A stretch of 64,000 nucleotides of DNA from Semisulcospira habei (GCA_036245525.1 BTPG01000003.1:209452934-209516933), one strand, 5' to 3'; numbered from the stretch's first letter, positions 54,601 through 62,317 are shown. The notes: generated by a model not told the origin, from the letters alone. Translations and numbers: made by a program.

Positions 54601-57106
54601 TAGGCTGGCCTCAGCCCGTTCAACACCCAGTATGCAATAATATAGGCGGGCAGGCATCACACTGTAAAAGTGTAGTAACAAGAGAAAATTACGTCACGTC
54701 TAGCTACGCTAGCATTGCTGTTGAACGCAGATCTAGCGCCAAAGCGCTGTGTGTGTATGTGACGGCGACTATTGCCAGCATTTGTGGATGGATAGGCTTG
54801 AAACTTTAGGATATTGTCTTTAAAAGAATTATCTCGAGACCTTTTAAAAAATTTTTTAAGTAGTTCACACATTTTAGAGAAAATGACCATTTCACAAAAA
54901 CCAGTTGATCCACATTAGAGTCCGTAATTTTTCTTATTCATACTAGATATTTTGCATATATCTAGATTAAAGGAAGACATTGAATGAGGTCGTTAGCCAG
55001 CATTGTACCTCTTCAACTTTTTAATTATAATTAATTCATTTTTGAAAATTTTCGAACCGCTTTTCACTCCCACCAAAGAGTCAGCCCTGGAAGAGGCTGC
55101 ATGGAAGAGACCCTTGCATGCCTTTCACGACTCAGACAGTGATGTAAAAGCGTCAAATACGTCAGTGTTGTACAATGTTCCTAAACAACGCAAAGCACGA
55201 AAATTCAGTGTTATTCATGTGTATGGGTTGAAGCAATGCTCGCTGTTTCCGACAATTTGATTAGGAAGACAGTCTGTGGCTACGCCAGCCCACAGAACGT
55301 GTAACTGGCGCCATGTGTGTCAGTGTTTGTGCGGATCGGAATGGGGGGGGGGGGGGGGGTTAGGGTGGAGAGTGATGGATCAGAATGATAAGCTTAATAA
55401 ATAGTAACAACTCTGAATGTTCCTTAAAGAAAATCGCATGTGAGCTCAAAACAATACGGTTGACTTTGGGATGAAATCTCATCTTGTTTTTTGCTGCAAT
55501 GATTTCTGCAGGAATCTATTCGTCAAAAACTGTTACTGACAGCCAAAGAGTTGGGTTTTTGGTTTTTTTTTTAATGTGGCTTACAGCTGCCCTGTAAATA
55601 TAAGCTACATAGGTGCAGGTATGAAGTGTTATTCTAAGTGGAAACAAAGTGTGTGAGCTGTTCTGTGATTCGGAGCACAAGATCTACAATCACATACCAG
55701 CTCACATAATTTATGAATAAATAGAAATTTGGATCTGTATTTTATATCTGAAGAAAAGATTATGATCAGGCAATGGCAGTAACAATAAAATAACTTAACT
55801 TAACCCCATTGTACATGAAACCACTGGTACTGTGTGTAGTTCTGGTGGCTGCATGCAGGAGAAAGCAAGTTAAGTAGTGCTAAAGATAGAGAAAAGCTAT
55901 AATTTTAATTAACCCTTTTAGGCCCAGATCCCTAAAGCAGGAGATGGATTGACCATGAAAATTCAAGGGTAGTGCCAGACTGTGGTACCGCACCACTTCG
56001 AAGAGACTTCGAAGAGACTTTGAAGAGAAAAAGATAATGTCGCTTTTGAGGTTTTAAGCCTTTTTAAAAAAAAAGTCGACCTAATTGTGCCTACCTCCCG
56101 CTACGCAGAAAAAATCGCATGTGCTCGGTTGACCGATACTCACCAAAGCTCGCTTTTTATTGGTAGATCTGATCCGTCACAATTTATGTTGATTAACCTT
56201 TTAGGCCCAGATCCCTACAGCAGGTGATGGCTTGACCATGATAATTCAAGGGTAGTGCCAGATTAGCTTGGCGCCTTCAGGCGCCAAGCTGATCTGGCAC
56301 TACCCTTGAATTATCATGGTCAAGCCATCTCCTGCAACTGGTACATAGTCGGGCAACACCTCCAAAACTAAAAAAATGGGACCTTGGGGCTGAAAAGGTT
56401 AAAAAGATGTCACTGTTTTAGTAATGAGATATTTCACCTGGTTGTAATTTTGAGGCCTGTATCCCTGTAGCAGTGTCATTGCTTTCCGTGTCGTCGCTGT
56501 TTTGCCATACAGAACCAGAAAAAAAAGTGTGACTGTTAACCCCTTCGCTGCTAGTGGACAGATTTTTTAAATGACTGAGAATTCAACGCCAAAGATACCC
56601 AGCCCTCAGAGGAGCATAAATACAAAGAGGTCTCAGCAAGAGACATAGATCCTCATGAGCCCCTGCAACTGCAGGGGCTCATGAGGATCTATGCCTCTTG
56701 CGGTTGGGTGGTGTTCATTGCCTCTCGACGGTTAATTTCTTCTCGGCAAAGAAATGCCCATGAAAGAAAGAATCACGCTTTGAAAGGACGTGCATGATAC
56801 AGTTTTTACCAAGTCTTCCAAATTGTGTTTCCTTCTTCTTTTGTGGTTATATCAGTGTCGTCTTGCTTTTGTTAACAGATCAGCTAAATCAAGAATTCTT
56901 CCTCCACGTGCTGAACCTGATTGAAAACCCTCCGTCTGCTCGCTTTGAGGATGATGCAGTGAGTCAGCTTGTGGCGTTCATTTTGTCTTTCAACCTTCAC
57001 TTGTCCAGCATGGACGTCAGCACTAACCCGGTACTGAGAGCTCTGGCCACGTATGGCAACCCCAAAGTCTTCACCGAAAGCATCATGGTTCTCATCAACA
57101 GAGGGG
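36207..57106 (+). CDS. NCKIPSD: NCKIPSD/SPIN90-like protein gene, internal exons
   Basis: Six plus-strand exons join in one frame: 36207-36676, 50831-50995, 52683-52769, 53527-53665, 54320-54400 and 56879-57106. All acceptors end in AG and all donors begin GT, with phases 2/0, 0/0, 0/0, 0/1, 1/1 and 1/1. Family signatures are [71 protein letters not shown] and [10 protein letters not shown]. Vertebrate NCKIPSD (SPIN90/DIP/WISH) has an N-terminal SH3 domain and a C-terminal armadillo-like domain that binds Arp2/3 and starts linear actin filaments; it acts in the cytoplasm at the cell cortex. The SH3 exons and the last exons are outside the window or in the gap. Naming is by recalled family similarity. 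Confidence 0.85.
36677..36820 (+). repeat. 48-bp tandem repeat carrying the 5' splice site
   Basis: Three units of GTAAGTAGAGCCTTGCATTT, then TGGGGCAGGTGAAGCTTTGC and ATTTTGGG. GTAAGT recurs at 36677, 36725 and 36773, each preceded by CATTTTGGG as at the exon end. Each unit also holds a second donor-like GCAGGTGAAG. The unit is 16 codons and open in the exon frame. A poly-G run follows at 36819-36831. Confidence 0.95.
36850..37029. other. Intronic spacer
   Basis: Short unique intron sequence between the poly-G run and the 3' end of the minus-strand LINE. Nothing recognised. Confidence 0.5.
38017..38201 (+). repeat. DIRS left inverted terminal repeat
   Basis: It starts TTACCGATGGTATTACACTT and ends GTTTTAGTTCTTAGC. 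The complement is at 44604-44787, with only one or two differences over about 184 bp. The outer extension is GTTTTCTCAAAACACA. Confidence 0.9.
38941..39240. repeat. 49-bp tandem repeat inside the DIRS element
   Basis: Six nearly identical units: GGGACTTCGTTGTCCCGCAG, then AGAACGTACGCCGCCTCAAG and GCAGGAACA. GGGACttcgttGTCCC is a small stem-loop in every unit. It is followed to about 39770, and again at 40085-40290, by diverged units of about 105 bp that keep the GTCCC-CAGAGAG core. Confidence 0.9.
42500..42730 (+). pseudogene. DIRS RT/RNase H remnant
   Basis: One frame reads [20 protein letters not shown], then [10 protein letters not shown]. This resembles the segment of DIRS polyproteins between reverse transcriptase and RNase H, where Q-L-A-x-x-x-G is usual. 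No intact YLDD-type catalytic box is seen and stops surround it. Weak, but it agrees with the element's structure and orientation. Confidence 0.4.
43970..44288 (+). pseudogene. DIRS tyrosine recombinase C-terminus, frameshifted
   Basis: [17 protein letters not shown] near 43973 precedes HEVR at 44159-44170, which matches the HxxR catalytic box of tyrosine recombinases. After a frame change, [20 protein letters not shown] is read, with the nucleophile tyrosine codon at 44265-44267 and a stop at 44286. The W-x-x-x-S-T-F-x-x-x-Y-L-R-D pattern is that of DIRS/PAT recombinases. A stop lies just upstream of the first segment as well, so the protein cannot be made from this copy. Confidence 0.75.
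44467..44565 (+). repeat. DIRS internal complementary region
   Basis: 44467-44511 is the reverse complement of the left end (37998-38041); 44509-44565 is the reverse complement of the right end (about 44770-44828). They meet at AAA 44509-44511, the complement of the terminal TTT. The region therefore reproduces the junction of a circularised element. Confidence 0.9.
44604..44787 (-). repeat. DIRS right inverted terminal repeat
   Basis: Complement of 38017-38201. The outer extension after GGTAA runs GTATTTTTCAAAAAAATGCA to AATTCATTT, which does not match the left extension. Unequal extensions are usual in DIRS elements. Confidence 0.9.
46514..46903 (+). mobile_element. 390-bp retroposon family, full-length copy with 12-bp target duplication
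   Basis: It runs from CCCCACCCGGGTCTGCCCTG to GGGACGTTAAGCAATGTACA plus (ATCA)n. TCTTCTTGTGCA flanks it (46502-46513 and 46904-46915), and removing the insert plus one duplication restores the LINE frame. No pol III A/B boxes are evident at its 5' end, so it may be a non-tRNA SINE or the 3' end of an unseen LINE. Confidence 0.9.
48711..48955. other. Intronic spacer
   Basis: No element or exon recognised. Confidence 0.5.
48956..49048. repeat. Palindromic MITE-like hairpin, family C copy 1
   Basis: The left arm contains CATCTGGATGTCGGTAGAGG, the right arm CCTCTACCGACAGCCAGAGG, and the centre is ATGATTCCTGCAGGAATCAT. Diverged copies lie near 54535-54560 (left part), 55495-55550 (right part) and 58905-58980. 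Confidence 0.85.
49461..49570. repeat. Palindromic hairpin, family B copy 2
   Basis: GGCTCGACCATGATAGTTCA on the left, TGAACTATCATGGTCGAGCC on the right, apex CTTGGCGCCTATAGGCGCCAAG. Arms are practically perfect, so this is a recent copy. Confidence 0.9.
49762..49862. repeat. Palindromic hairpin, family B copy 3
   Basis: TGTGATAGTTCAAGGGTGGT and GGCACCATCCTTGAACTATC around GCGCCCGAGGCGCC. Slightly degraded outer arms. Confidence 0.85.
50091..50189. repeat. Palindromic hairpin, family B copy 4
   Basis: ATGATAGTTCAAGGGTGGTG and CACCACCCTTGAACTA around AGCTTGGCGCCAAG. The apex is shortened. Confidence 0.85.
50561..50700. mobile_element. Short MITE-like element E, copy 1
   Basis: It begins TGGGTGGGACTTTTCCAGCT and ends CAGGATTCAACTTTTTTTCT, then ATCTCACCCA, giving roughly complementary ends. 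A second copy with the same order is at 53681-53811. It lies 130 bp upstream of the SPIN90-like exon b. Confidence 0.65.
50747..50770. repeat. Poly-G tract, about 23 nt
   Basis: An uninterrupted G run ending 60 bp before the acceptor of exon b, on the transcribed plus strand. Confidence 0.9.
50831..50995 (+). CDS. NCKIPSD: SPIN90-like exon b
   Basis: 55 codons, phase 0 at both ends; acceptor TACTTTCCAG, donor GTACGG. Encodes [40 protein letters not shown] and [14 protein letters not shown]. This is the most conserved block of the family and the main ground for the name. Confidence 0.95.
51061..51130. repeat. Palindromic hairpin, family A copy 11
   Basis: CAAGAGGCATAGATCCTCAT and GCTCATGAGGATCTATGCCT around CCCCCGCTGTCACGGGGGG. 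It starts 65 bp after the donor of exon b. Confidence 0.85.
51216..51262. repeat. Palindromic element, family F copy
   Basis: AACCCCCTAGTGCATGGAGC and CAGCTGCATGCACAAG flank CACTAGAGCTGACAG. Related copies are at 52807-52926 and 55802-55872. Confidence 0.6.
51298..52370. mobile_element. Element with about 180-bp internal tandem repeats
   Basis: It starts TGGCTCATGGTCGAAGCAAA and ends ACATGTGAGCCA, short inverted ends. The interior holds about five diverged units built on CACAACTTCAAACCCAAACT, TGGTAAGACCT, GGTCAAGGGTCACAAG and AATAGCCATATTTTGACA. The 5' end is repeated in inverse orientation at about 60280-60525. Class unknown; no open frame. Confidence 0.65.
51600..51686 (+). mobile_element. 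390-bp retroposon family, 87-bp 5'-truncated insertion
   Basis: Only the 3' end is present (CACAAGCAGTGCAGGCACGT to GGGACGTTAAGCAATGTACA and AATCAA). TTGGCACATAGATA occurs at 51586-51599 and 51687-51700. Severe 5' truncation with a target duplication indicates target-primed reverse transcription. Confidence 0.9.
52683..52769 (+). CDS. NCKIPSD: SPIN90-like exon c
   Basis: 29 codons, phase 0/0; acceptor TCTTTTTAG, donor GTAAGC. Encodes [20 protein letters not shown] and HSLVQYYQM, matching the family's armadillo-like repeat. Confidence 0.9.
52807..52926. repeat. Palindromic element, family F
   Basis: AACCCCCTTGTGCATACAAC on the left, GACTGCATGCACAAAGGGTT on the right, and an inner inverted pair around CACTAGTACTGAGACAGTAC. 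It starts 38 bp after the donor of exon c. Confidence 0.75.
52927..53045. repeat. Palindromic element, GTGTCCTACAGC family
   Basis: TCAATAGCTGCGAAAGTGTC then CTACAGCATTGCCAGCAACG, complemented by CGCTGTAGGACACTTTCACA, then GCTATTGA. It is immediately next to the family F element, sharing TTAAC at the border. Confidence 0.8.
53301..53390. repeat. Palindromic hairpin, family B copy 5 (short apex)
   Basis: GCATGATAGTTCAAGGGTGG and CCATCCTTGAACTGTCATGC. The GGCGCC apex is deleted, leaving AATAGCTATT. Confidence 0.85.
53527..53665 (+). CDS. NCKIPSD: SPIN90-like exon d
   Basis: 139 bp, phase 0 in and 1 out; acceptor CCCCCATCAG, donor GTCAGC (weaker than consensus). Encodes [40 protein letters not shown] and LRAHTE. 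A MITE-like element begins 15 bp after the donor. Confidence 0.9.
53681..53811. mobile_element. Short MITE-like element E, copy 2
   Basis: ATGGGCGGGACTTTTCCGGC to CAGGATTCAACTTCTTTTTC and AGTCCCACCCAT; the ends are inverted repeats of about 12 bp. Same family as 50561-50700. Confidence 0.7.
53966..54076. repeat. Palindromic hairpin, family B copy 6
   Basis: GATCGACCATGATAGTTCAA and TTGAACTGTCATGGTTGATC around CTTGGCGCCTATGGGCGCCAAG. The inner arm reads GGCGGCGTCCGAATAG, a variant of the usual GTGGTGCCAGAATAG that is matched on both arms. Confidence 0.9.
54320..54400 (+). CDS. NCKIPSD: SPIN90-like exon e
   Basis: 81 bp, phase 1 in and 1 out; acceptor CTATTTCCAG, donor GTACAC. Encodes [20 protein letters not shown] and VSIAVT, with the split codon shared with exon d giving Asp. 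Confidence 0.9.
54445..54518. repeat. Palindromic element, family D copy 3
   Basis: GCTGGACTGTGATTTAAGAC, then CTTATGACC, against GGTCCAAAATCACAGACCAC. It starts 44 bp after the donor of exon e. Confidence 0.7.
55648..55712. repeat. Palindromic element, family D copy 4
   Basis: GTGTGAGCTGTTCTGTGATT and AATCACATACCAGCTCACAT. Confidence 0.7.
55802..55872. repeat. Palindromic element, family F copy 3
   Basis: AACCCCATTGTACATGAAAC then CACTGGTACTG, against CTGGTGGCTGCATGCAGGAG. Degraded. Confidence 0.55.
55939..55981. repeat. Family B half-element
   Basis: Left arm only: GGATTGACCATGAAAATTCA, then AGGGTAGTGCCAGACT. It is followed by unrelated GAAGAGACTTC repeats. Confidence 0.7.
56196..56400. 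mobile_element. Family B element, full extent with outer arms
   Basis: The inner hairpin at 56221-56335 is almost perfect around CTTGGCGCCTTCAGGCGCCAAG. Further out, AACCTTTTAGGCCCAGATCC on the left faces GGGACCTTGGGGCTGAAAAG, then GTT, on the right. The complete MITE-like unit is therefore about 205 bp rather than only the core. Confidence 0.8.
56540..56735. repeat. Family A element, copy 12
   Basis: It starts AACCCCTTCGCTGCTAGTGG; the core hairpin at 56633-56702 has CATAGATCCTCATGAGCCCC and GGGGCTCATGAGGATCTATG around TGCAACTGCA. It lies 145 bp upstream of exon f. Confidence 0.85.
56879..57106 (+). CDS. NCKIPSD: SPIN90-like exon f
   Basis: 228 bp, phase 1/1; acceptor TTGTTAACAG, donor GTGAGT. 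Encodes [39 protein letters not shown] and [18 protein letters not shown]. The last G starts a codon completed by the next exon, which is not in the window. The remaining 6.9 kb shows no further exon I can recognise. Confidence 0.92.
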
Positions 57107-57162
57107 GTGAGTAAGATGAAGGGGCGTGGATATACAGGAAGCTGCGAGGAGGCATGACCTTC

Positions 57163-57674
57163 ACAGACCTGCCTATTGTCACAGATTTTGCATGATTTTC
57201 CCCCATTTCAGACCCGATACACGCATTCCCCAATTTCGATCCCGATTCACGCAATGTGACAAGTCAGAATCCCGCAAAATCGTCAAGATGTGTTTTTGGG
57301 CCTTGTTTGCGCTTTATAATTATTCAGTCTTTGCGGTCTTCCCTCGGTGTTCTCAGTCTTTGAGTGAGACACCGCGAGACTTCCGTCCACCAAATTTACT
57401 CGTACATGTTTACGCTCAGCCTCATGTTGCATGCTCTGCCGGCGTCATGTCTAAGCGGAAGGACACAACAACTACTGACGATGGAAAGAAGAAAAAGCCG
57501 AAGCTCATGACTTGCTTTAGTTCATCGTACAGGGAACATTATTGCTTCGTCAAGTGGTGACGATTTTACTTTTTGCAGAATATGCGACCACCATTTCCTA
57601 CGATTTTGATGTCAAATCCCGCATTTTGGCCTTGTCGGTCCCCCAAATTTGCAAAAAGGCAGTAGGCAGGTCTG
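57163..57674. mobile_element. hAT-like non-autonomous element with BED-finger remnant
   Basis: Ends CAGACCTGCCTATTGTCACA and AAGGCAGTAGGCAGGTCTG are inverted. Near 57450-57600 the plus strand reads MSKRKDTTTTDDGKKKKPKL, then SSGDDFTFCRICDHHF after one frame change. This resembles the N-terminal zinc finger of hAT-related transposases. The rest of the transposase is absent. No clear 8-bp duplication at the borders. Confidence 0.55.
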
Positions 57675-58904
57675 CTTTCATGAGCCCCTGCAGCTACTAA
57701 GCACATGAGAGTCTGAGCACTTGCGGAGTATAATGGTGCTCAGTTCAGGGAGCAAAGGTTAACACGGCTGTGCAGAACCACACTTTTAGTTAGGAGCGGC
57801 CGGGGGCCACTGAGTGCAAGATAAGCCATCTGTGGCAAGGCCGGGCTAGTCATTAGCGCGCGCCTCTTCAGGCAGAGTGACAGAGCTGTTCATGGTCCTA
57901 GAGAGGAGTGCTCTTTCATTACGCTACGCTATGTGTATGTGCCGACAGCCGCATTCCGGCGCTCGGCAGCGGAAACGCTGAAAAGTGTTAGTAACTGAAC
58001 ATTCACAAAATGCTTTTTTTTCGCAAGAATGTCATTATCACATGAGTGCAGATTTGTAGCTGATAAAATTTGCTTTCTTTTCATACTAAACATGCCCATG
58101 CTGATTACTACCAGTACACCTTCAAGAGCAGTTACATTTCAGATTTGCAATACAATGAACATGCACTGACACAAAAAAGCACTAACTTTCAAGCTCAATC
58201 TGTTGTGCATCTAAGTTTTCTGTGGGATGAAAAGTTGATGTATCTACGCAGCATTCTAGCCTCTACTGTTATCACTTACTAGAATTCTTGTTTCTTTCCT
58301 GCTAGAGCAACACTAGCGTCAGAAAGCACTCCACTGCTGTGAAGCTGGTAAGCTGGTAATCCGTTAGGTCCATCAAGACGATCAAAACAAACATGCTGAT
58401 CACAGCAGTGTTTATGCAGTACATTTGGGTTTACACAGTAAATTCATAACCACTAACACAACAGGTCTTAAGCACATAACACTGGTTCCTTTATATTAAC
58501 ACCAGAACAGAGAATGAATGTTCAAACCAACTCGGTACTGTGAGGCTCAGATAATTTACCAGCCATGTTTAGTCACACACAAACACGGTACCTGTCTTTA
58601 TCCTCGGATTGCACTCTGAAAAAAAACGTAACTGGAATAATACCACCAACACAGGAACCAGCACAAAACAGTACACAAGTGTGTCAAACGGTTCTATGTA
58701 GAAAATCTTGGAAGAGGAGATAGAGAACATTAAACACAGGCATAACCACCACACATCAGCAGTCCGTTACAGAGATTAAAGAAGGAATAGCTGATATCAG
58801 ACTGTGACCTACATAAGCCTGCGCGCTGCCGGAGTCGGCTGCAGCAAGCATTTGGCTGGCTAAACTAAAGAGTGGAAAATCCAGCGTTCTGCACAGCCGT
58901 GTTA
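57675..58904. other. Unassigned intronic sequence
   Basis: No exon, retroelement or strong palindrome recognised. Moderately AT-rich. Confidence 0.5.
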
Positions 58905-59020
58905 ACCCATTAGCTGTCTGTAGCACTTTTCGTTGGTGATTCATGTAGGAATCAGCTTAACAAAAAGTGCTACAGACAGCNNNNNNNNNNNNNNNNNNNN
59001 ACAAACAGCCAAAACTATGC
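58905..59020. repeat. Family C palindrome interrupted by an assembly gap
   Basis: ACCCATTAGCTGTCTGTAGC, then ACTTTT, is complemented by AAAAAGTGCTACAGACAGC. The sequence then breaks into 20 N at 58981-59000, directly at the end of the right arm. Confidence 0.8.
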
Positions 59021-59387
59021 TACGCGGGACACACTGCATACCCAAACAAGTGTCTGGAGTGCTTATTTAGGAGGTAGCAGGGAAAAAATGGTTATGTACA
59101 GTTCATTTTTATATAAAAACACACGTGTCAGAGTCTCAGAAGACCTCAACTCATGTTGCAAATGCAGCAGGCATGTGTGTGCCAAACCTGTCAACACTCC
59201 TGTAAAAGCCTGTACTGGTAGCCACGACTGCCTGGTCCCATTACAATGCACTCAAATGAGCTTTACGCAGTGTAAAAGTGGTTGTGTTTGGCTCAGAATA
59301 GACACCAGAGACATCCTTAATGACAATTACAGCAGAATGCCACCTCAGATGCAGCCAGTGTAGCTGGATCATGCAAAATAACACTGA

Positions 59388-59448
59388 AGGCACCAAGCTA
59401 ATCTGACAGTACCCTTGAATTATCATGGTCAATCCATCTCCTGCTTCA
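59388..59448. repeat. Family B half-element, right arm
   Basis: CACCAAGCTAATCTGACAGT, then ACCCTTGAATTATCATGGTC and AATCCATCTCCTGC. The left arm is missing. Confidence 0.75.
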
Positions 59449-59524
59449 GGGACCCGGGCGAAATGGGTTAAGACACAATCAGAAATACTGCCGAAATGTT
59501 CTAAGAACACATCACAGGGTCGGA

Positions 59525-60265
59525 TCACACCTTACTCCAGGGGAGGGGGGGGGGGGGGGGGTGGGGGCAAACTTCTTGTTTGGGAACATGAATTGCTTCC
59601 AGGGTTTAGGAAAACGGGGGGTAGGCATCAGGCTCTTGCTTCCAGGGGCTGATAGATCAGACAACAGGGGGGTGGGTGGTACTAGTGGTCGTCAGACCTT
59701 GATTCCATTGGCCGCAAAATCAAATGGGGTGGGGTGGGGTGGGTGGGGGTGTTGTCAGACATTGTAATCAAACAATAATGTGGGGGGCGTCACACCTTGC
59801 TTCCAGGGGCAGAAGAATCAAACAAAGGGGAGGAGGGGGGGGGGGGGGGGTTATTTGACCATCCTTGCTTCCAGGGACCGCAAAATTCAAACAACCCGAT
59901 AAGGGGGGGGGGGGGGGGGGGGGGCGGGGACAGACCTTACTTCCAGAGGCCAAATAATATAACAACGGAGAGGGGGGGGGTGGGGGGGGGGGGGGGGCAG
60001 ACAGACCTTACTTCCAGAGGTCAAATAATATAACAACAGGGAGAGGGGGGGGGGGGGGGTAGTCGACAGACCTTGCTTCCAGGGGGCCGCAAAATTCAAA
60101 TCTGGGGCAGGGGCTGGGGGGGGGGGGGGGGGGGGAGGAAAGAGGGGGGGGAGCGACAGACCTTGCTTTCTGGGGTTGAAAAATCAAACAGCGGGGAGTG
60201 CAGGGGTGAGTGGGGGGGGGGGGGGAGGGGCAATGCGATAGACCTTGTTTCCAGGGGCCGAATGA
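59525..60265. repeat. Poly-G minisatellite, about eleven 60-90-bp units
   Basis: Each unit has ACCTTGCTTCCAGGGGCCGC, then AAAATTCAAACAA and a G run, usually with one or two interruptions. G runs of about 8-23 vary most between units and set the unit length. Strong G-quadruplex potential on the plus strand. Confidence 0.9.
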
Positions 60266-60279
60266 AGAAAATAAATGTC

Positions 60280-60525
60280 AAAATATAGCTATTTTGGACC
60301 TATTTCCTGAGCCCCTGTGATCTTGACCTTTGTGAGAGGTCACTCAAATTGGTATATTTAGAAAGGCCTCGCCACAAGGTATCTTTGGGCCAAGTTTGAA
60401 GAATATGGCTTGAAAAGTCTCCGAGAAAATGCCAACGTTAAAGTTTACGACGGACGGGACGGTACGGACGACCACTGGCCTAAAACATAGACTCACTTTT
60501 GCTTCACACGTGAGCCAAAAATGTA
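60280..60525 (-). repeat. Inverted copy of the 5' end of the element at 51298
   Basis: On the plus strand it ends CACGTGAGCCA and contains ACATAGACTCACTTTTGCTT and GAAAATGCCAACGTTAAAGT, the complement of 51298-51500. Only this end portion is present. Confidence 0.75.
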
Positions 60526-60539
60526 CTTTTACATACGTA

Positions 60540-60645
60540 CGTACCCACACACACACACAACACACCACACCACACCACACCACACCACACCACACCACAC
60601 AGACACGCACACACACATACATACACACACATGAACACAAAAACC
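60540..60645. repeat. (CACAC)n/(CACA)n low-complexity repeat
   Basis: ACACAC and CACAC pentamer runs beside the inverted element end. Confidence 0.9.
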
Positions 60646-60929
60646 CTCAGACTGGGTGACCTACCATTTTATGTGAAAATGGGTTCCCATATTTCTATTT
60701 ATTCTAGGGCTCTGGAGTTGATGCCAATGTTTAGAACTCACCTTATAACTAAGCTCTACAACTTAAAATAAAATAGACATTTTCTAGAAACAGAGCCACT
60801 GGATGGAAAAAAAAATGGGTGTTTACCCCAAAAGTGGGTGCCTCTCACACAAAACTGGGATTACAGTGAAAATACCTCACTAAAGATACCTTTGGTTGAT
60901 TTTACTATTATGATTGTTTGAGTGGGGTT

Positions 60930-61044
60930 GTAAGGGGGTTGGGGGGGGGGGGGGGGAGAAGTGTGTGTGTGTGTGGGGGGCGGGGCGGGGGGTGGGGGGG
61001 GGGGGGGGGGGAGGGTGGGGGGGGTGGGGGGGGAGGAGGGGGGT
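60930..61044. repeat. G-rich low-complexity region
   Basis: Poly-G runs and GT repeats over about 115 bp; no coding content. Confidence 0.9.
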
Positions 61045-61387
61045 CATCACTTTTGGTTTATAGAGCTGCTCAATGCACTCTTATGAATGAAAGAGTTTCA
61101 TTATCAGTGGAATCAGTAGGTCATTTCAGAGGCGCACACTGAGTTGCACGTCAAACCACTCACAAATACTCATTTGGAGTGCACCAGATGGATCCAGTTG
61201 GCAAAGTCCCACATTCCACACTATAGGACAGCTAAGACTGAAAAGCAATCGTGGCGTTTATGGCGCGTGGTACAAGGTTTAAAACTAAGAAAATGTTGTT
61301 TTTAGAAGCGTGTCGGGCAAAAGTTTTTATGAAAACTGTTTTAAAACCTCTTTTAACTCAACTTTTCTTAATGTTAAAAGTGTTTTA

Positions 61388-61764
61388 TTGTACATTACTT
61401 AACGTCCCGACAGCAACAAGGCTTTCTCAGGACGTGCCTGCACTGCTTGTGAAAAAACAACAACTAAACAGAACATTGAATGTATATCGCCAGCCGGTCA
61501 AATACATTAAATAAACCTAACACATGGGGCCTACATAAAGCTAAGACCATTTAGCAACACACATCCAATATCAAGAGCTACAGGCAGTGCAGACAGTAGG
61601 GAGAGTTTTAAAAAGTCAAATACAGGTGAATGGACAAAGGGCCGACAGAGACACATGCCCCAGAATAGAGAGAAAAAACCCACCCTGTGGGGCTGACCAG
61701 GGTGCCCCTGGGAAATAAAAAGTAGTTAACCCCACCCAAGTCCCCCAGGGCAGACCCGGGTGGG
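61388..61764 (-). mobile_element. 390-bp retroposon family, full-length minus copy
   Basis: It reads from TGTACATTACTTAACGTCCC to CAGACCCGGGTGGGG on the plus strand. GTTAAAAGTGTTTTA is at 61373-61387 and 61765-61779, a 15-bp target duplication. Confidence 0.92.
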
Positions 61765-61952
61765 GTTAAAAGTGTTTTAATTTACAAGCATGTCGTAACT
61801 GATATGCATCTATTCCAACGTATAGTGCTGGATATTTTTCCCATCCTCGCCTTCTCTCGGGCTTCGCTCAACACTCGACTTTCCAGTCCTTCCCTGAAAC
61901 ACCCCCAACCGGTCTGCCCTCAACACTCGACTTTCCAGTCCTTCCTTCAAAC

Positions 61953-62317
61953 ACCCCAACGGGTCTGCCCTGGGGGACTTTTTAGTTCCCAGGGGCACCC
62001 TGGTCAGCCCCACAGGGTGGGTTTTTTCTCTATATTCCGGGGGCATGTGTTTCTGTCTACCCTTGGTCCATTCACCTGCATTTTCCTTTTTTAAACTCTC
62101 CCTACTGTCTGCGCTGCCTGTGGCTCTTGATATTCGATGTGTGTTGCTAAATGGTCTTAGCTTTATTTAGGCCCCATGTCGTAGGTTTTATTTAACGTAT
62201 TGGACCGGCTGGCGACATACATTCAATATTCTGTTGAGTTTTTGTCACTAGCAGTGCAGGCACGTCCTGAGAAAGTCTTGTTGCTGTCGGGACGTTAAGC
62301 TATGTACAATCAATCAA
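61953..62317 (+). mobile_element. 390-bp retroposon family, plus copy
   Basis: It starts ACCCCAACGGGTCTGCCCTG and ends GGGACGTTAAGCTATGTACA plus (ATCA)n. CCTTCCTTCAAAC flanks it (61940-61952 and 62318-62330). The target itself is part of a local direct repeat (AACACTCGACTTTCCAGTCC occurs twice at 61868-61942). Confidence 0.9.
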
